A stretch of DNA of 64,000 bases from Pratylenchus scribneri (taxonomy: Eukaryota; Nematoda; Chromadorea; Rhabditida; Pratylenchidae): positions 682,001 to 746,000 of the forward strand of contig JAQSEB010000045.1 in assembly GCA_030063045.1 (NCBI GenBank), in the 5' to 3' direction. Under the pieces are notes generated by a model. That model ran no database searches and was not told where the DNA came from. It saw only the letters and a program-made list of their open reading frames with translations. Shown here piece by piece: positions 13,408 through 25,900 of the stretch (positions are counted from its first letter, which is position 1; every line of letters begins with the position of its first letter). The position numbers were made by a program, and so were the translations under genes.

Positions 13408-15100
13408 ATGAATGAATATTCCATTTTGGCAATTGTCTGAAGGCTTCCTTCTTCGAATTTGGATGTTTAGAACAAAAAATTTGATAAATTTTTGCCATTT
13501 CCATGAATTTTCCGCATATTTATTCACATACTTATGTTTATTCTTTTCTAATTTAATTTAACATTATTTATTCTATTAAAATTGTTTTATGAATTTTAAT
13601 TGATGCATACAAAATTCACATTCCACATAATTTTATTTATACATTTTTTTATTATACCTATTATCACATTTTATTCACATTTTTTCTTTTCAATTACTTT
13701 CACGAATTTCCAATAACTCTTCTATTCATAATTTAATTTTAGCTTCATTTCGATCAATTAATACCTATTAAGAAATTTGATAAATTTTCATCATTTTGTT
13801 TCATTATTATCAATCAATACAATACTTCATTTTTGATAAATTTAATTTCTGATTTCAATTTAATTCCAAGACATCTTTATGTAAATTTAATCTTCCCAAA
13901 ATGATAATAATTATATTTACTGGATTATAACAAAATTTAATTCAAATAAATTGCCTTTAAATATATTAAAATTTTAATTGAATTTTCCAGAACTGAAACA
14001 GAAAAAAGGCGATCGGGAATTAAACAGAAATGGATATGGAAATTTTTGGTACAGAATTGCTACTAGTTGAGGAGAGAATTTTGGCAATAATCTATTTAAA
14101 AAATATAAATTATTTTTCATAGATTTTTTCACCTATAAAGATTATTACATGAATATGTGCTATTGAATAATGATTGTCATTTCCATTGTTGATTTTGTCC
14201 AATTATTTGTCCATTTCTATATAGGCTTAATTGCAATTTTCAATTAATCTTGTTGGATTTTTACTTCGCAGAAAAAAGATATTTCCTATTATAATGGAGA
14301 TTTATTTACCTACGATGAATACGGATTCGCCAATTCCATACTCGATAAAAATGATAGGGCAATGAAATCAATGAGCCAATAATTTGAACGCAAAAAAATA
14401 GTTTTTAATGCTGGTGAAAATTTCGCTCTGATGGACGAAAATGTACAACAATAAATGCCATCAAATTTTTTGTTCAATGAAGAAAGAAGTAAAAGAGCAA
14501 CGAAAAGCAATAAGGAAAATTATTTTTTAAATTATTTGAAATTTTTAAGTAAATATCAAACAAATAATTTATTGGTTTGGTGTAAAAAAATATAAAATTT
14601 ACAAAAAATTGGAATTAAATAAATTCATGTTCCGAAAATTAATAAAGTATTTTTAGGCAGAAAACCCAATAAATTTCAAGTTAATTTTATAATTTATTTC
14701 ATTAAAATTGATTTTTTTAAATTTTCGTTCTACTATCCAAATTATTTTCTAATATTTGTTTACAAAATTTCTAAATTTTATTATACATAATGTCCTAAAA
14801 AATTTATGGGTTCAATTTTGTAATATTTTTATTAAATAAAATATTGTATAAAAATTTATTTGATAATTTTATGGCTACCTAGATCAATCAAAATTATGTT
14901 ATTTATTATATAATTTCTTTATTATAATGAAATACATTGAATTTTATCATTTGTTATTTTGGCAAGCCATTTTCAAATTAATTCCGTCGTTACAAAATGA
15001 ACTAAAAAATATAAGTAGTCGAAGTTTTTAAAAAATTAGTTCTTAAATTATTTAAATTTAGCTATACTAGTTGTTTTAGAACACAAAATTAGTAAATGAT
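13408..15100. other. Intergenic, repeat-bearing
   Basis: Sequence downstream of the Myb/SANT-like gene. It contains one copy of repeat family C (14118-14250). I see nothing else beyond AT-rich sequence and chance open frames. Confidence 0.5.
14118..14250 (+). repeat. Dispersed repeat family C, copy 1
   Basis: Shares a core with three other places (about 20545-20710, 34750-34925 and 35229-35390). The core reads ATAAAGATTAnTACATGAA, then TATGTGCTAT-GAATAAT, then TGTCATTTCCATTGTTGAT, followed by a purine-rich GGAGGCTTAATTGCAATTTT. The core is better conserved than its surroundings. Confidence 0.8.
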
Positions 15101-15840
15101 TAAAATTTTTACAAATTTTTTAAACTCATAAAATTTTTTGATATCTGTGAGGATATTTAATTGTTATTTTTATTAAATGTTCAAATTAGAACTCATCAAA
15201 ACACCCAGAAATATTTGTGAAAATTAAAAAATTATTTAATTTAAAGCAACCAAATCATCAACGGCTTTATCGCCATGTTTATTGATCTGAATCCATCAAT
15301 CCCCAACAATCGCCATAACCTCCACCATAACTTTCATCACCATCTTTACATCCACTCTATATCATCTGCTAAATAAAACATTGTTCCCACCAGAGATGAG
15401 TTTCGGGCCGACTTTTACCGGCCCGGCCCGGCCCGGGCCGGTCTACCTTCGGCCCGGCCCGGCCCTTACAGTAATAGGGCCCAAAATTTTCGGCCCGGCC
15501 CGGCCCGGCCCGGCCCGGGCCGGCCCGGGCTTTAGTTACAGTATTTTTTCCTCAAAATTTTAAAAATTTTTTTAAAAATGAAAAATTTTAAAAAATTTTC
15601 AAGTAAAAAATTTTAAATGAAGAAAAATAGCAAATATTATTTCCCTGCAAAAATATTAATTCATTTTTTTACAAAAATTATAGTCAAATTTATTTATTTT
15701 TCTCAAAAATCATGTGCTTCGGGCCCGTCGGGCCGGCCCGGGCCGACCGAGAATCGGCCCGGCCCGGTCCGGGCCGGGCCGGGCCCAACTCATCTCTGGT
15801 TCCCACGGAAACGGAAACATAATAACAATAAACAATGGAT
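15100..15840 (+). repeat. Dispersed repeat family A, copy interrupted by a hAT MITE
   Basis: Begins with a CATAAAATTTTTTGATATCTG-like motif near 15128, then a Thr/Ser-codon-rich island (15247-15375) ending ...ACATTGTTCCCAC. It is interrupted by the 15391-15798 MITE and resumes as GTTCCCACGGAAACATAATA. Other copies (near 22365, 29940, 31690, 32750, 34190 and 36460) keep the order CATAAAATATTT-motif, coding-like island, AACATTCTTCCCA, then AACAATAAACAATTG. Confidence 0.75.
15391..15798. mobile_element. GC-rich hAT-type MITE with GGCCC microsatellite arms
   Basis: Perfect 12-bp terminal inverted repeats CAGAGATGAGTT are flanked by an exact 8-bp target duplication GTTCCCAC (15383-15390 and 15799-15806). 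Just inside each end lies a block of tandem CGGCC/GGCCC units, in inverted orientation, around an AT-rich core. The 408-bp element encodes no protein; Gly/Pro/Ala-rich open frames across it are microsatellite artefacts. Confidence 0.95.
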
Positions 15841-16099
15841 TTTTTAAATAATTTTTTGCAAATCATAATTTTTTTCCAATTCAATTTATTAAAAGTTATA
15901 TTTTTATATTTCTAACAAAAATAATGCAAGGTCATCCTCTGGCCATAAATTTAAAAATTAAATTAAATAAAACATAAGGTATTCAAGCAAAATTGCCAAA
16001 GGAAGTGGATCGGAATAATTGAGAAAAGAAACATAATAATAAAATAACATTTTAAAAATATTTTTAAATATTTTTTCTAAAACAATTAAAAATGTTTAT

Positions 16100-17400
16100 T
16101 ATTAGCAATTTGATAAATAGTCTTTTTCTAAATTTTTTGATAATTTATTTGTTCCTTCAATTTCATCAATAATGGATCAATCAAAATTTTATTGTACAAA
16201 ATGAAAAAATAAATTTTCACCAAAAATACTCTTAGTACTTCCTCATTTTTTTTTCATGTAAAATAGGCATTATTTTACTAAGATGAAAAGATTTGATGAA
16301 ATGGAATTTAGATTCTTTAATCATTATTGGTAACCAAAATTAAATGTATGATATGATATTTATAATTCTAATAGGATGGTTCATAAATGATATTTTTTTC
16401 CATGCTTTAGTCCTTTGGTATGTTTTATTGTTAATCATGAAATTTTTTAATTAGTGCCTAAAATGAAGTGAAGGCTAATTATAATTTATAAGTGAAAACG
16501 AAAGGGATGCTAAAAAATATTTTAAATGGCAATAGAAAAAAAGATAAATTTTAAATAAATAAAATAAATTTTTAAAAATTATTTTTAAACCCATAAAATA
16601 TTTCGAACATCTGATAAATATTTAAAAATTATTTTTTAGTAAATGCTAAAATCCACAATGGATAATGACAACATTATTTGATAAAAAATTAAAATAAAAA
16701 GAATTAATTGAAGCTAACCACATCACCAGTGACTCACCCTCGACCGTTGGCGGCCTCACCACCAACCTTAGCCCAACAATCGCCACAACCACAAATCAAC
16801 CAAAATCCGCAAATGTTCGAACAAATTTTTATATTATCAAGAATGAAGATATTAAATAAAAGCTAGGTTTTTTCAAAATTATTTTTTTTTTCAAATATTT
16901 ATTTTCGGTCGCGATTGTCAAATTTATTATGAATTTTTTTGATTTACATTAAATTTAAATCCTAGTTCTAAAAATAAATTTATAGGTTTCATCTTTTTGG
17001 ACAATTTTTATAATTTATTTTTACTTATCAATTATCTACTGCAAATTTGAAAAATTTTCTTGAGATTCTTAATTTATTATTCATATTTGATTGTAAAGCT
17101 TTAAAAGAAATTTATTCCCAATATTTAAAGGTAAAAAGAGTATATAATAATAAGCATAAAATATTTAGAATTAAAGTTATTAAAAATAGAAACATTTAAT
17201 AATTAAAATTTAATTAGAGAAATTTGTCTTGAATTTTTTATTTATAGAATTAACAATAATTTTTAATGTTGCGCGTTTTTTATTCTTCAAATATGACGGG
17301 AATTAATATTTTCAATTAATCATTCATAATTTTATGGGTTGTAATTTTCCTCATTTTGAACCAAAAAGAAATTCAATTATGGTTTTGTGATTTTGAATTA
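16100..17400 (+). repeat. Long dispersed repeat family D, copy 1
   Basis: About 1.2 kb that recurs closely at 36050-37270 and, for its first 950 bp, at 32225-33175. Landmarks are TTAGCAATTTGA-AAATAGTC, TTTTCACCAAAAATAC, AAGATGAAAAG, CGACCGTTGGCGGC and ATATGACGGGAATTAATATT. It includes a family A island. The frame through 16717-16863 is open and Thr/Ser-rich but has no known homology. No transposase is visible. Confidence 0.85.
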
Positions 17401-17419
17401 CTCGTCAAGACGCGTCGAC

Positions 17420-17646
17420 TGGGGCCCATTTCAATTTCCGTCAAGTCCTTGACTTGTGATCAAGCAAGTTCTTGATGTCAGTTTTCTGTTTCAATTAACT
17501 ATAAATCACATGTATTTCACTTGTATTTCACATGTATTTTATGTGTTTTTCCTTGATTTTTTATTGAAACAAAATTTAATTTCTTGACGTCAAGAACTTG
17601 CTTGACCACAAGTCAAGAACTTGACGGAAATTGAAATGGGCCCCTG
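17420..17646. mobile_element. MITE with long inverted repeats
   Basis: The left end GGGGCCCATTTCAATTTCCG is matched inversely by the right end CGGAAATTGAAATGGGCCCC. The match continues through CTTGACTTGTG-TCAAGCAAG into arms of about 60 bp around a short AT-rich loop. No convincing target duplication is visible. It lies at the right edge of family D copy 1. Confidence 0.88.
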
Positions 17647-18339
17647 GTATATCATTTACCAAAGAAAATTTTTTTGAAAAATCTGCTTACAGATAACCGA
17701 TAAGTACCAAATTATTTAATTGAAAAAAAGGAATATAAAAATTTCTAAAAATTAGTAAAATTTTTTCCAATCATAATTTCAACATCAAAATGCTATTAAA
17801 AGTCCTTTTCAAATTTTGACGACATTTTTATTTCATTAATATTAATGACCACAAAATACTAAAGTAATCCCAAAAAAAATTATTGAAAAATAATTTTATT
17901 TTATTTTTGCGGCTTAATTTTAATTTTGAGAATTTTTAATTTTTATCAATATTTTTTGCAACACATAAAAATTCCTAATCTTTTTCCTTATAAATAAATT
18001 TTTATTTTCTGGTATATAAAAATAAGCCGATGAAAAATATGTACATTTAAAAATTAAATTTTTAAAAAATTGAAAAAATTTTCAAGAACAATAACAGGAC
18101 CCGACCAATTTGTATATTGCAAAATTTCCACCCAACCCAAACCCATAAAATATTTCGATAATAGTGTGACTCGACCTGCCCTTTTCCCAACGTGACATTC
18201 TACTCTTCCATAATCATATAGAGTAAAAACTCCTTTGATCAACGAGTCAAGGTTCAGAGTAGGATTATGGTTATGGTCAGGATGGGATTGAACGATATGA
18301 ATATTGTAGAGCAAAGCGACCAAAAATAACTAGCTGGAA

Positions 18340-19150
18340 AAGCGCTTTTTATCATTTAAAAATTAATGATAAAATTATTTGATAACGCGGCAAACAAAGT
18401 TATTAAAATTTAAAAAATATTTGTAAATGATTTTTTTTTTAAAAAAAGAACTAAAATTTAAATAAATATAAAGTACATATTGAATTTTATAAATTATTTT
18501 ATATAATTAATAAGGTTCTGATTTGTTGTTGAATTTTTATAAAATATTCAAGAGCAACAATCTCAGAAATTTCAATAAAAAATTAAATTAAAAAAAATAA
18601 TAAAAATTATGAAAAAATGTAATATAAATTTATTTAAAACGCGATAAATAAAATTATTAAAAAATATTTTAAATCATTTTTTTAAAAAGACTAAAAAATT
18701 AATATAAATACAATCAAATTTGTGGATCTCATAAATTATTTTATAAATTTGATATATATATTCTAATTTTTTTGTTGAATTTTTATAAAATGTTCAATGA
18801 GCCATCAATCCAGAACGAATTTTGAATACAAAATTAAATTTAAAAATATTGATGATAAAAAATTTAAATCTAATTTGATTACATGGCAATAAAATTATTT
18901 AGAATAATTTTTTCAAATATTTTTAGATCTCCTAAATAATTTTACATAATTTGGAACTTTTAAATTTTTACAAAATATTCAACAGCCGGCATCTGAGCCA
19001 AATTAGTATAAAAAAATCAAATCTAAAAATAATAATTTATAAAATGTAATTTTATTTGATAAAAGAAAACACAAATAAAAATATCATGATTAAATTAAAA
19101 TTAAACATCTAATTTATGCATCTCATAAATTATTTATTTTATTTTTATAC
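18340..19150. repeat. Family B AT-rich tandem units
   Basis: Three or more diverged units of roughly 200-270 bp. Each contains CATAAATTATTTTATATAATT, then TTGTTGAATTTTTATAAAAT, and an ATTTGATAA-GCGGC-AA-AAAGTTATT motif. The same unit recurs at about 20700-21110, 25690-25930, 30340-31230, 34930-35840 and 39640-40720. Confidence 0.75.
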
Positions 19151-19309
19151 TAAAATAATTTAATTTTAATGACTTTTAAAAAAGAATCTCCAATTTGAAT
19201 GACAGCCTTCAAAAAAAATCAAAAAATTTATTTTAAAATTGATAAAAAAAAATTTATTGAACACCTCAGAAAGATAAGAAAATTAATTATCCAAATCTCC
19301 AATATTTTA

Positions 19310-19490
19310 AAGATTATGGGCATTTTGCATTGCTCTTTGCCTTGCTTTGGCATTGGAACGATTGTTGGTTTATTTGCCAAGAATATTCACGAATAGAACG
19401 GATGCAAAACTTGTTGGCTTAATGATTGCTCTTTGTTTTATCCCTGCGGCACTATTTTTCATTGCATATTTGACTACGTTATGGAATTAA
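19310..19490 (+). pseudogene. Serpentine chemoreceptor fragment
   Basis: In one frame the DNA reads a hydrophobic segment ending LALERLLVYLPRIF, then TNRTDAKLVGLMIALCF and a second hydrophobic stretch, before a stop. This looks like the end of TM3 with an ER motif, loop 2 and TM4 of a nematode seven-helix receptor. A sister fragment lies at 33200-33420 and a more decayed one at 26080-26170. The rest of a receptor is missing, so I call a relic. Assignment to a receptor family is inference from the hydrophobicity pattern and the ER motif. Confidence 0.5.
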
Positions 19491-19587
19491 TTTCCGCTTA
19501 TCATATTTATTTTTTAAACAATTCATTTTAACAACCAAAAAATTTCAAATGTTTAATTATTTTTAAACTATTTTTCTCATTTTTATA

Positions 19588-19980
19588 TCAAAATATTTGC
19601 ATTATTTTAATTGGCAAATGGTTCTGCCTCCGCGCATTATCTTCCAATCGCACATCAATATGGTTCGACAATGGCGGCGGATATGCCAAAATTCCATAGA
19701 TCGGAAAATAATATTTTAATTTGATTTTTTGTTGTAATTTTTTTGGCCCGAATTCCCCTTTTAAATTAATTTTCCAAATAATAATCCAAGAATTATATAA
19801 AATTACTGAAATAAATTTTATGAGTTTCAAAAATTTAATTTTTTTTTGCAGGAAGATGTGTTGGCAATTGTGTACAATAACAACGAAGAGTGCATGTGGG
19901 TTTTTTGGCAAGCTTTTTTTCTTTGTTTTCATTGCAAATTTGCCATACAATTTTTATGAGGAAAAATTGTTTGATTTATA
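19588..19980 (-). repeat. Duplicated segment shared with 24660-24960
   Basis: On the minus strand both copies encode similar short stretches: PPPLSNHIDVRLED here and PPLPYNIDVGLEH at 24.7 kb. They are followed on the plus strand by a matching AATAAATTTTATGAGTT. This may be a decayed exon carried by a segmental duplication; I do not recognise the protein. Confidence 0.45.
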
Positions 19981-20544
19981 GAATTCAATATCCACATGGA
20001 TTGGTGATCAGCTCACGCATTTTAGATGAACTAATTTTGTAATTCATTTGAAAAATTATTTTAATAAATTTTTGTATTTTTCGTGAAAAATTTCATATAG
20101 AAGAAATGAAAATATTTTGAATGACACAACCAGATTTTTGCCAGAATTGTGCAGTTTTGTAGTAGGAGAACATTTTTAGGAATAGCCGCCTTTTGAATTG
20201 AAATCTGTTTGAAAAAAATATATTTTGCCACTACCGTGAAAGTTCTCAAGCCCACTCAGGAGATTTTCGGAAAATTAGAAACGAATAGTTTTTGATCAAG
20301 GAAATATGGTATTATATATTTAAAATAAGGGGGCTGAAAGTCCAAACATTAAAAAATAATTTAACAAATTAAAATATATTGAGGTGCCAGACTCTTGATG
20401 TTTTTGAAATTTGTTTTCCCTAATATTATTATTTCCTTTAAATTTTTAAATAAAATTAACCAAAATATTTTATTGGTTCCATTTCCATATTTTTCTCAAC
20501 CAAAGAAACTTTTATTAACATTAAAATATGTTTTTAATATAGAT

Positions 20545-20710
20545 TTTCTTCATCAATAAAGATTACTACATGAATATGTGCTCTCTATAGAATAATGACT
20601 GTCATTTCCATCGTTGATCCAATTATTTTTTCCATTTTTATGGAGGCTTAATTGTAATTTTTAATTCACCTTTAAATTATCGGTTGGAGAATATGAGTAA
20701 ATAGAATTAA
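20545..20710 (+). repeat. Family C, copy 2
   Basis: Carries the family C core with small differences (TGCTCTCTATAGAATAATGA in the middle) and the downstream GGAGGCTTAATTG. It is followed directly by family B units, the same order seen at 34750-35840. Confidence 0.8.
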
Positions 20711-22364
20711 AAATATTTTGTTTTTTTTTTAAATTATTAATTTATTACATTCAAATAATTAATTTTTCACAAATATTTTTGCATCTCATAAATTAATTTC
20801 TATAATTCGAAATTTAATTTCTAATTTTTTGTTGAATTTTCACAAAATGTTTGGATACAACACCAATGACCAAATTTGAATAAATAAATTGAAAATTTAA
20901 AAAATAATAGATAAAAAAATAAAAGAAGTATAAATTCATTTGATAATATGGCGAACTAAATTATTTAAAATAATTTTTTCAAATTATTTTTGAATCTTAT
21001 AAATTATTTTTTATACAATTTGAAATTTAATTATATTTTTTGTTGAATTTTCATATCAACGAACAACCACAATCAGAATGAAACAGATAAAAATTAAAAA
21101 AATCAATATTATTTTTTTAAATAAATTTTTGTTGTTATATTTGAATTTGTTTAAAAATAAAAATTTTAACACCGAGAAAATTATACGTATTTGGATTTAA
21201 TATTTACAATAATTTTAATTATTTCCCGAAAACAATTTGAAAAAAAAATAAAATTTTAAGATTATAGCCGATGAATAATAAATTGCACATTCATTTTCGA
21301 TGGTTTCACAGTCAACTGAGGAAATGTTTACATCTACTATAGAAGATAAAAATTGGCTACATTGTTGATAATGGAAGTAATAAAGAGCCGCAACAAATTA
21401 GCCAACATTTTTCAATTAAATAACAGAGAAGAAAAATTCGCCAACTAAATAATTTTTAATTTTCGTGCAATTCATTTTATAAAAATTTTTTTTTTTGATC
21501 GCTCCAATAAAAAATTTCATGTTTCAAATTTTAAAAATGGGACTTTGTATAAAATTTCAAGTTGATAAATTTTATGGGTTATAAAAATTTATTTAAATAT
21601 TTTTTAAAATTCAAAGTATTATAAATAAATTTTTGTTATTGTATTTATTTTATTGACGCACAAAAAGATAGAAAATACTTTTCATTTAGATTTAAAAATC
21701 ACATTTATTTAATAAAATTTCAAGTTAATTTATTTTATGGGTTAAAAAATGTTCTGTTTTTTTTAATAATTTTTAAAAAAATAATTAAAAAATTTAAATT
21801 AAAAATATAGAAGAAAAATTTATCAGTCATATAATTTTTTAAATTTTTGTACATTATAAATTTATTTTTTTTATCTTATGATCCCGACAATGGCTCCTCA
21901 TTTTTAAATCTTATTTAAATTTTGGAAATTTTATAAAATTTCAAGTTAATAAATTTTATGGGTTATAAAAAATCTTCTTTTTTGAATTATTTTAAATTCA
22001 AAATCCATTCAAAACAATTCTTTCCCATTTTTAATTATTTAAAAAAAAAGTCTTTTTTTTTAAATTTCAGTTCATCATGGTGGATATAAAAAACCGAAAA
22101 TAACGGCTACAACAAGGATGATAAACCATGGATTCGGTATAATTTTTTGTATTATTTTTAAATTTTCAATTTTTGCGTTCATTAATTGTTCGGCTTTTTT
22201 TTTTATTTTTTTTAATTCAAAAATTAATTATCAATATTTGTTAAATTTTGTGAGTTTCATTTTTATAGAAAAAATTAATATTTTAAGGAACTTATTTAAT
22301 CATTTTCTATTAAAAGATTTTATTTATGTTTTCTAAATAAAAATAAATTTTAATTTTACAGCTC
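20711..22364. repeat. Family B units and AT-rich sequence
   Basis: Family B units lie at about 20711-21110. The rest is extremely AT-rich, with a recurring TTTATGGGTTATAAAAA motif (about 21570, 21740 and 21955). The 72-codon open frame at 22118-22336 is Phe/Ile/Asn-rich and looks like chance. Confidence 0.55.
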
Positions 22365-22950
22365 GTCTTTCAAAACTCATAAAATATTTCAAAAACTGTA
22401 AAGATATTTAATAATTATTTTTATTTAATGCTAAAATTTCATGGGAACTGAGAAGAACAAAAATTTTCAAAAAAAAAAAAAAACAATAATAAAAAAAATA
22501 TTAAATTAAAGCAAATTACATCATCATCAAATTAAACATTTATTTATGAAATTTGTTTTCTTATTTAAAATATGAGATATTTTTGTAATTATTAAATTTT
22601 TTTAATATATTGATTTATTTAATAATTATTTTTCCTCTTAAAAGCTAAAATACTATATGAGTAAAACAACAAAATATATGAAAAAAATTTTTAAAAATAA
22701 ATTAAGCCACCACATCAATATCGGCTTTACTCAATGGCTGGTGGCTTCCCCATCCATTAAACCCACCGATCCTCGGCATAACCACAAAATCAACCGCAAT
22801 CCGCAAATATTTTCATCCTCAACCATATCATATCATCTGCCGAGCAGAACATTTTTCCATCCAAGCAATTAACAATTGTCCTCATTTGCATACAATGGCA
22901 AGTGGCAATGGTAGCAACAACAGAGGTGCACAATAAAAGCATCGAAGACG
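22365..22950 (+). repeat. Family A copy with coding-like Ser/Asn-rich end
   Basis: Starts AAACTCATAAAATATTTC, passes a Pro/His/Asn-codon-rich island (22700-22870), then reads TGCATACAATGGCAAGTGG with a following frame rich in Gly, Ser and Asn. A similar Gly/Ser/Asn frame ends the 34190-34610 copy, suggesting both derive from one exon. Confidence 0.6.
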
Positions 22951-25900
22951 GAGTAATGAATGTGGGTTTACACTTTTCATTATTTTGAATATGACCAAAA
23001 TCTACTTCCTTCTCATTTTCAAAAGTGAAAACTTATTTTTATAATTGGGATGCTGAAGGTGGACATCATGGTAAATTAAATAATCATTCTTAGTTTATTT
23101 TTCTAGATTTAATATTTTGTTCAATTTCCACTTGTTTCATCTTACAGATAACTCACTCCAAATTTATAATTTATTATTTAATTTCAATTAGAAAAAAATT
23201 TATGGATTATAAAAAAATTATTTAAATATTTTTTAAAAATTCCTATTCAATTTATTTAATAATAGTGAGATTATTTATTACATTCGAATGAAATTAAAAA
23301 TTTTCCAAAAAATTAAATTTCTTCTGATAAATTTTCCCAAGAATGAAAAAAAAAATTTTTATTAAAAATATTATTTTAAAATCAATTTTATAATAATTGA
23401 AATTGCAGTGACTTGTTCTTTTTAAAAATTATTCAAAAATCACTTTTTTTTAATAAAATTTTAACTAAATTAATTTTAGGAGTTGCAAAAAAAATTTTTT
23501 TTAATGAAAGTTAATTAAAAGCAACAATCATCAAATAATTAATGAATATTTTAAATTTTTTTTTAATTTTCTCCAATTTATTCCAGATATTTCCACTCAT
23601 TTTATCCAATTAAATTTTAGTTTTTTTTTTTCAAAATTTATTTTTATCTGCAATTTTTAGTTAAATAATTTTAAAATACTAAAAAACTTATTTAATTATA
23701 TTTTTGATGCTAATTGAGGAAAACAATTAAGATCGTATATGTATTTTTAATATTTTTTTCTCATAAAATTTTATATAAAAATTTAACTTTTATACGATAA
23801 ATTAGAAACAAATGATAAAATAGGCATAGATTGACCGACTTTATAATTCTGAATAGAGAATTAAATATATCTTTTTTTTATTTCTATTAATTACAAACAA
23901 AATCATTTTCCTTTTAACTAATATTGAAAAATTTTGAATATTCAAATTTCAATTTAATTCACATGTACAGTATGTTTGATCTGTTTCTGATCAATCCAAT
24001 CCATCAACCACTACAACCACAAAATAAGCAGTTTATCTTCATTTTCGGCTACTTATTTTTTATTAATTTTCTAATTTGTTTTTTTTTAAATTTTGCATTT
24101 GATGGATGTTGTCCTTTATAATAATATTACAAAAATCGAATTTTTTAGAAAATTTCGAATAGATTAATTATATAGGTTTCAAAAATTGTTTTTCCTTATA
24201 AGTTAGATAAAAAGTAATATTTAAAGGAAATATCATCAAAAAAAAACTATTTGCGGTTTATCTTGGAGGCAATTGTTATTGAAAACCAAAAATGGATTCC
24301 ACTCTATTGAAGACAACACACCACCTATGGATTCGAAATTTTATATTATAATTTAATTAAATTTTTCAAATTTTTGAATTTATCTTTATTTTTTTCATTC
24401 TTTACGATTTTAATTTTAATGCAAAAATTAATAGTTTTTTTTTTTATTATGAGTTTAAAATTAATTTTATTAATTTTAAGGTTAATATTTAATTTAATCT
24501 TTGTTCCTTTATAGAAAATTTTTTTAAAATATTTAAACAATTTCATTAAATTTTTTAATAAATTTATTTCACTAATTCATCTATTTTTCCTTAAATAAAT
24601 AAATAAATAAAATCTACTAAATAAATGTTAATACACAAATTTTAACCTTCAATTTTCACAGTCATCTTCCAACTTTTACAAAAACATTCGATTGGGGCAA
24701 ACCAAATGGAAAATGGTATTGCCATCTACGGATATGCTCCAGCCCCACATCGATATTGTATGGCAACGGCGGACGGATATTCAAAATTTCCTGATCGGAA
24801 AATTCTTTTTTTTTTTTAATTTGATTTTTTAAATAATTTTTTGCACGCATGAGGGCTGTTTTTCAACAAATTATTTTTCAAAAAAATCCAACGATTATAT
24901 AAAAAATAATGGAATAAATTTTATGAGTTCAATTTTATATTTTTTTTCAATTTTTTGGCTTCTGAATTAATTAATTATTTCCGATTAATATTGTAAACAT
25001 TTTAGATATTATAAAAATATTTTGTTCAAATTTTTTCTTTTGCCTAATTCACAAATTCTTTCGGAGTTTCTACTTACATAAAAATTTTATATATTAAATA
25101 AATATTTATTTTATCAATTTTTATGAAAACTTCCTCTTTAAAATTGGTTTTGAGCTCCCAGATTAAAAACCTAATAAAAACCACAATTGCATCCCATAAA
25201 TTTATTTACCAAGTCAATTTATAATATTATAAAGTAATATTTAGAAATTACATAAAAATCAGCTAGGGCAACACGCTCGAAAAAAATTAATAAAAAATAA
25301 ATAATTTTTTTAAATAAAAATAAAGGAATATTTTTATTTTGTCAATGGATTTATTAAATAATTTTTTAAATTTTCTTCTAATTAAATTATCCATCACGGG
25401 AGTCAAAACTATTTTCTTTTAGTATATAAAAATTTTCTGATATTTTTTATTGTTCCAATAAATTATAAGCAACCAAGATCGAAATATATTTGATAAATTG
25501 ATGGTCGCCCACACAATTTTAATAAATTTTTTATCTATATCAATATTATTTGCAACTCATAAAAAATCCTTAATATTTTCTTAATAAATAAATATTAATT
25601 TTATGATAAATAAAAAAAGACCGTCATGTAGAGTGCTCATTTAAATAAATTTTTAAAAATTAAAATAATTTTTCAGCAACAAGAGAATTTTATTTGGTAT
25701 GGTTTTTGTTTTTTTGTTTATATCAGTCTAAACAGTAATTTATAATTTATTTCGATTTTAGGGAGGGAATAGCAATTTGATTTAATCAAATTTTTTCAAG
25801 CAAAATTCGAAATTTGAATAAAAAATTAAATTTAGAAATTTAAAAAAAAATTATGAAAAAGTTAAAAAATCTTCTAATTTTGCTTCTCATAAATTATTTT

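Noticed and set aside
15381..15884. Gly/Pro/Ala-rich open frames
   Set aside because: They are translations of the CGGCC/GGCCC microsatellite arms of the hAT MITE.
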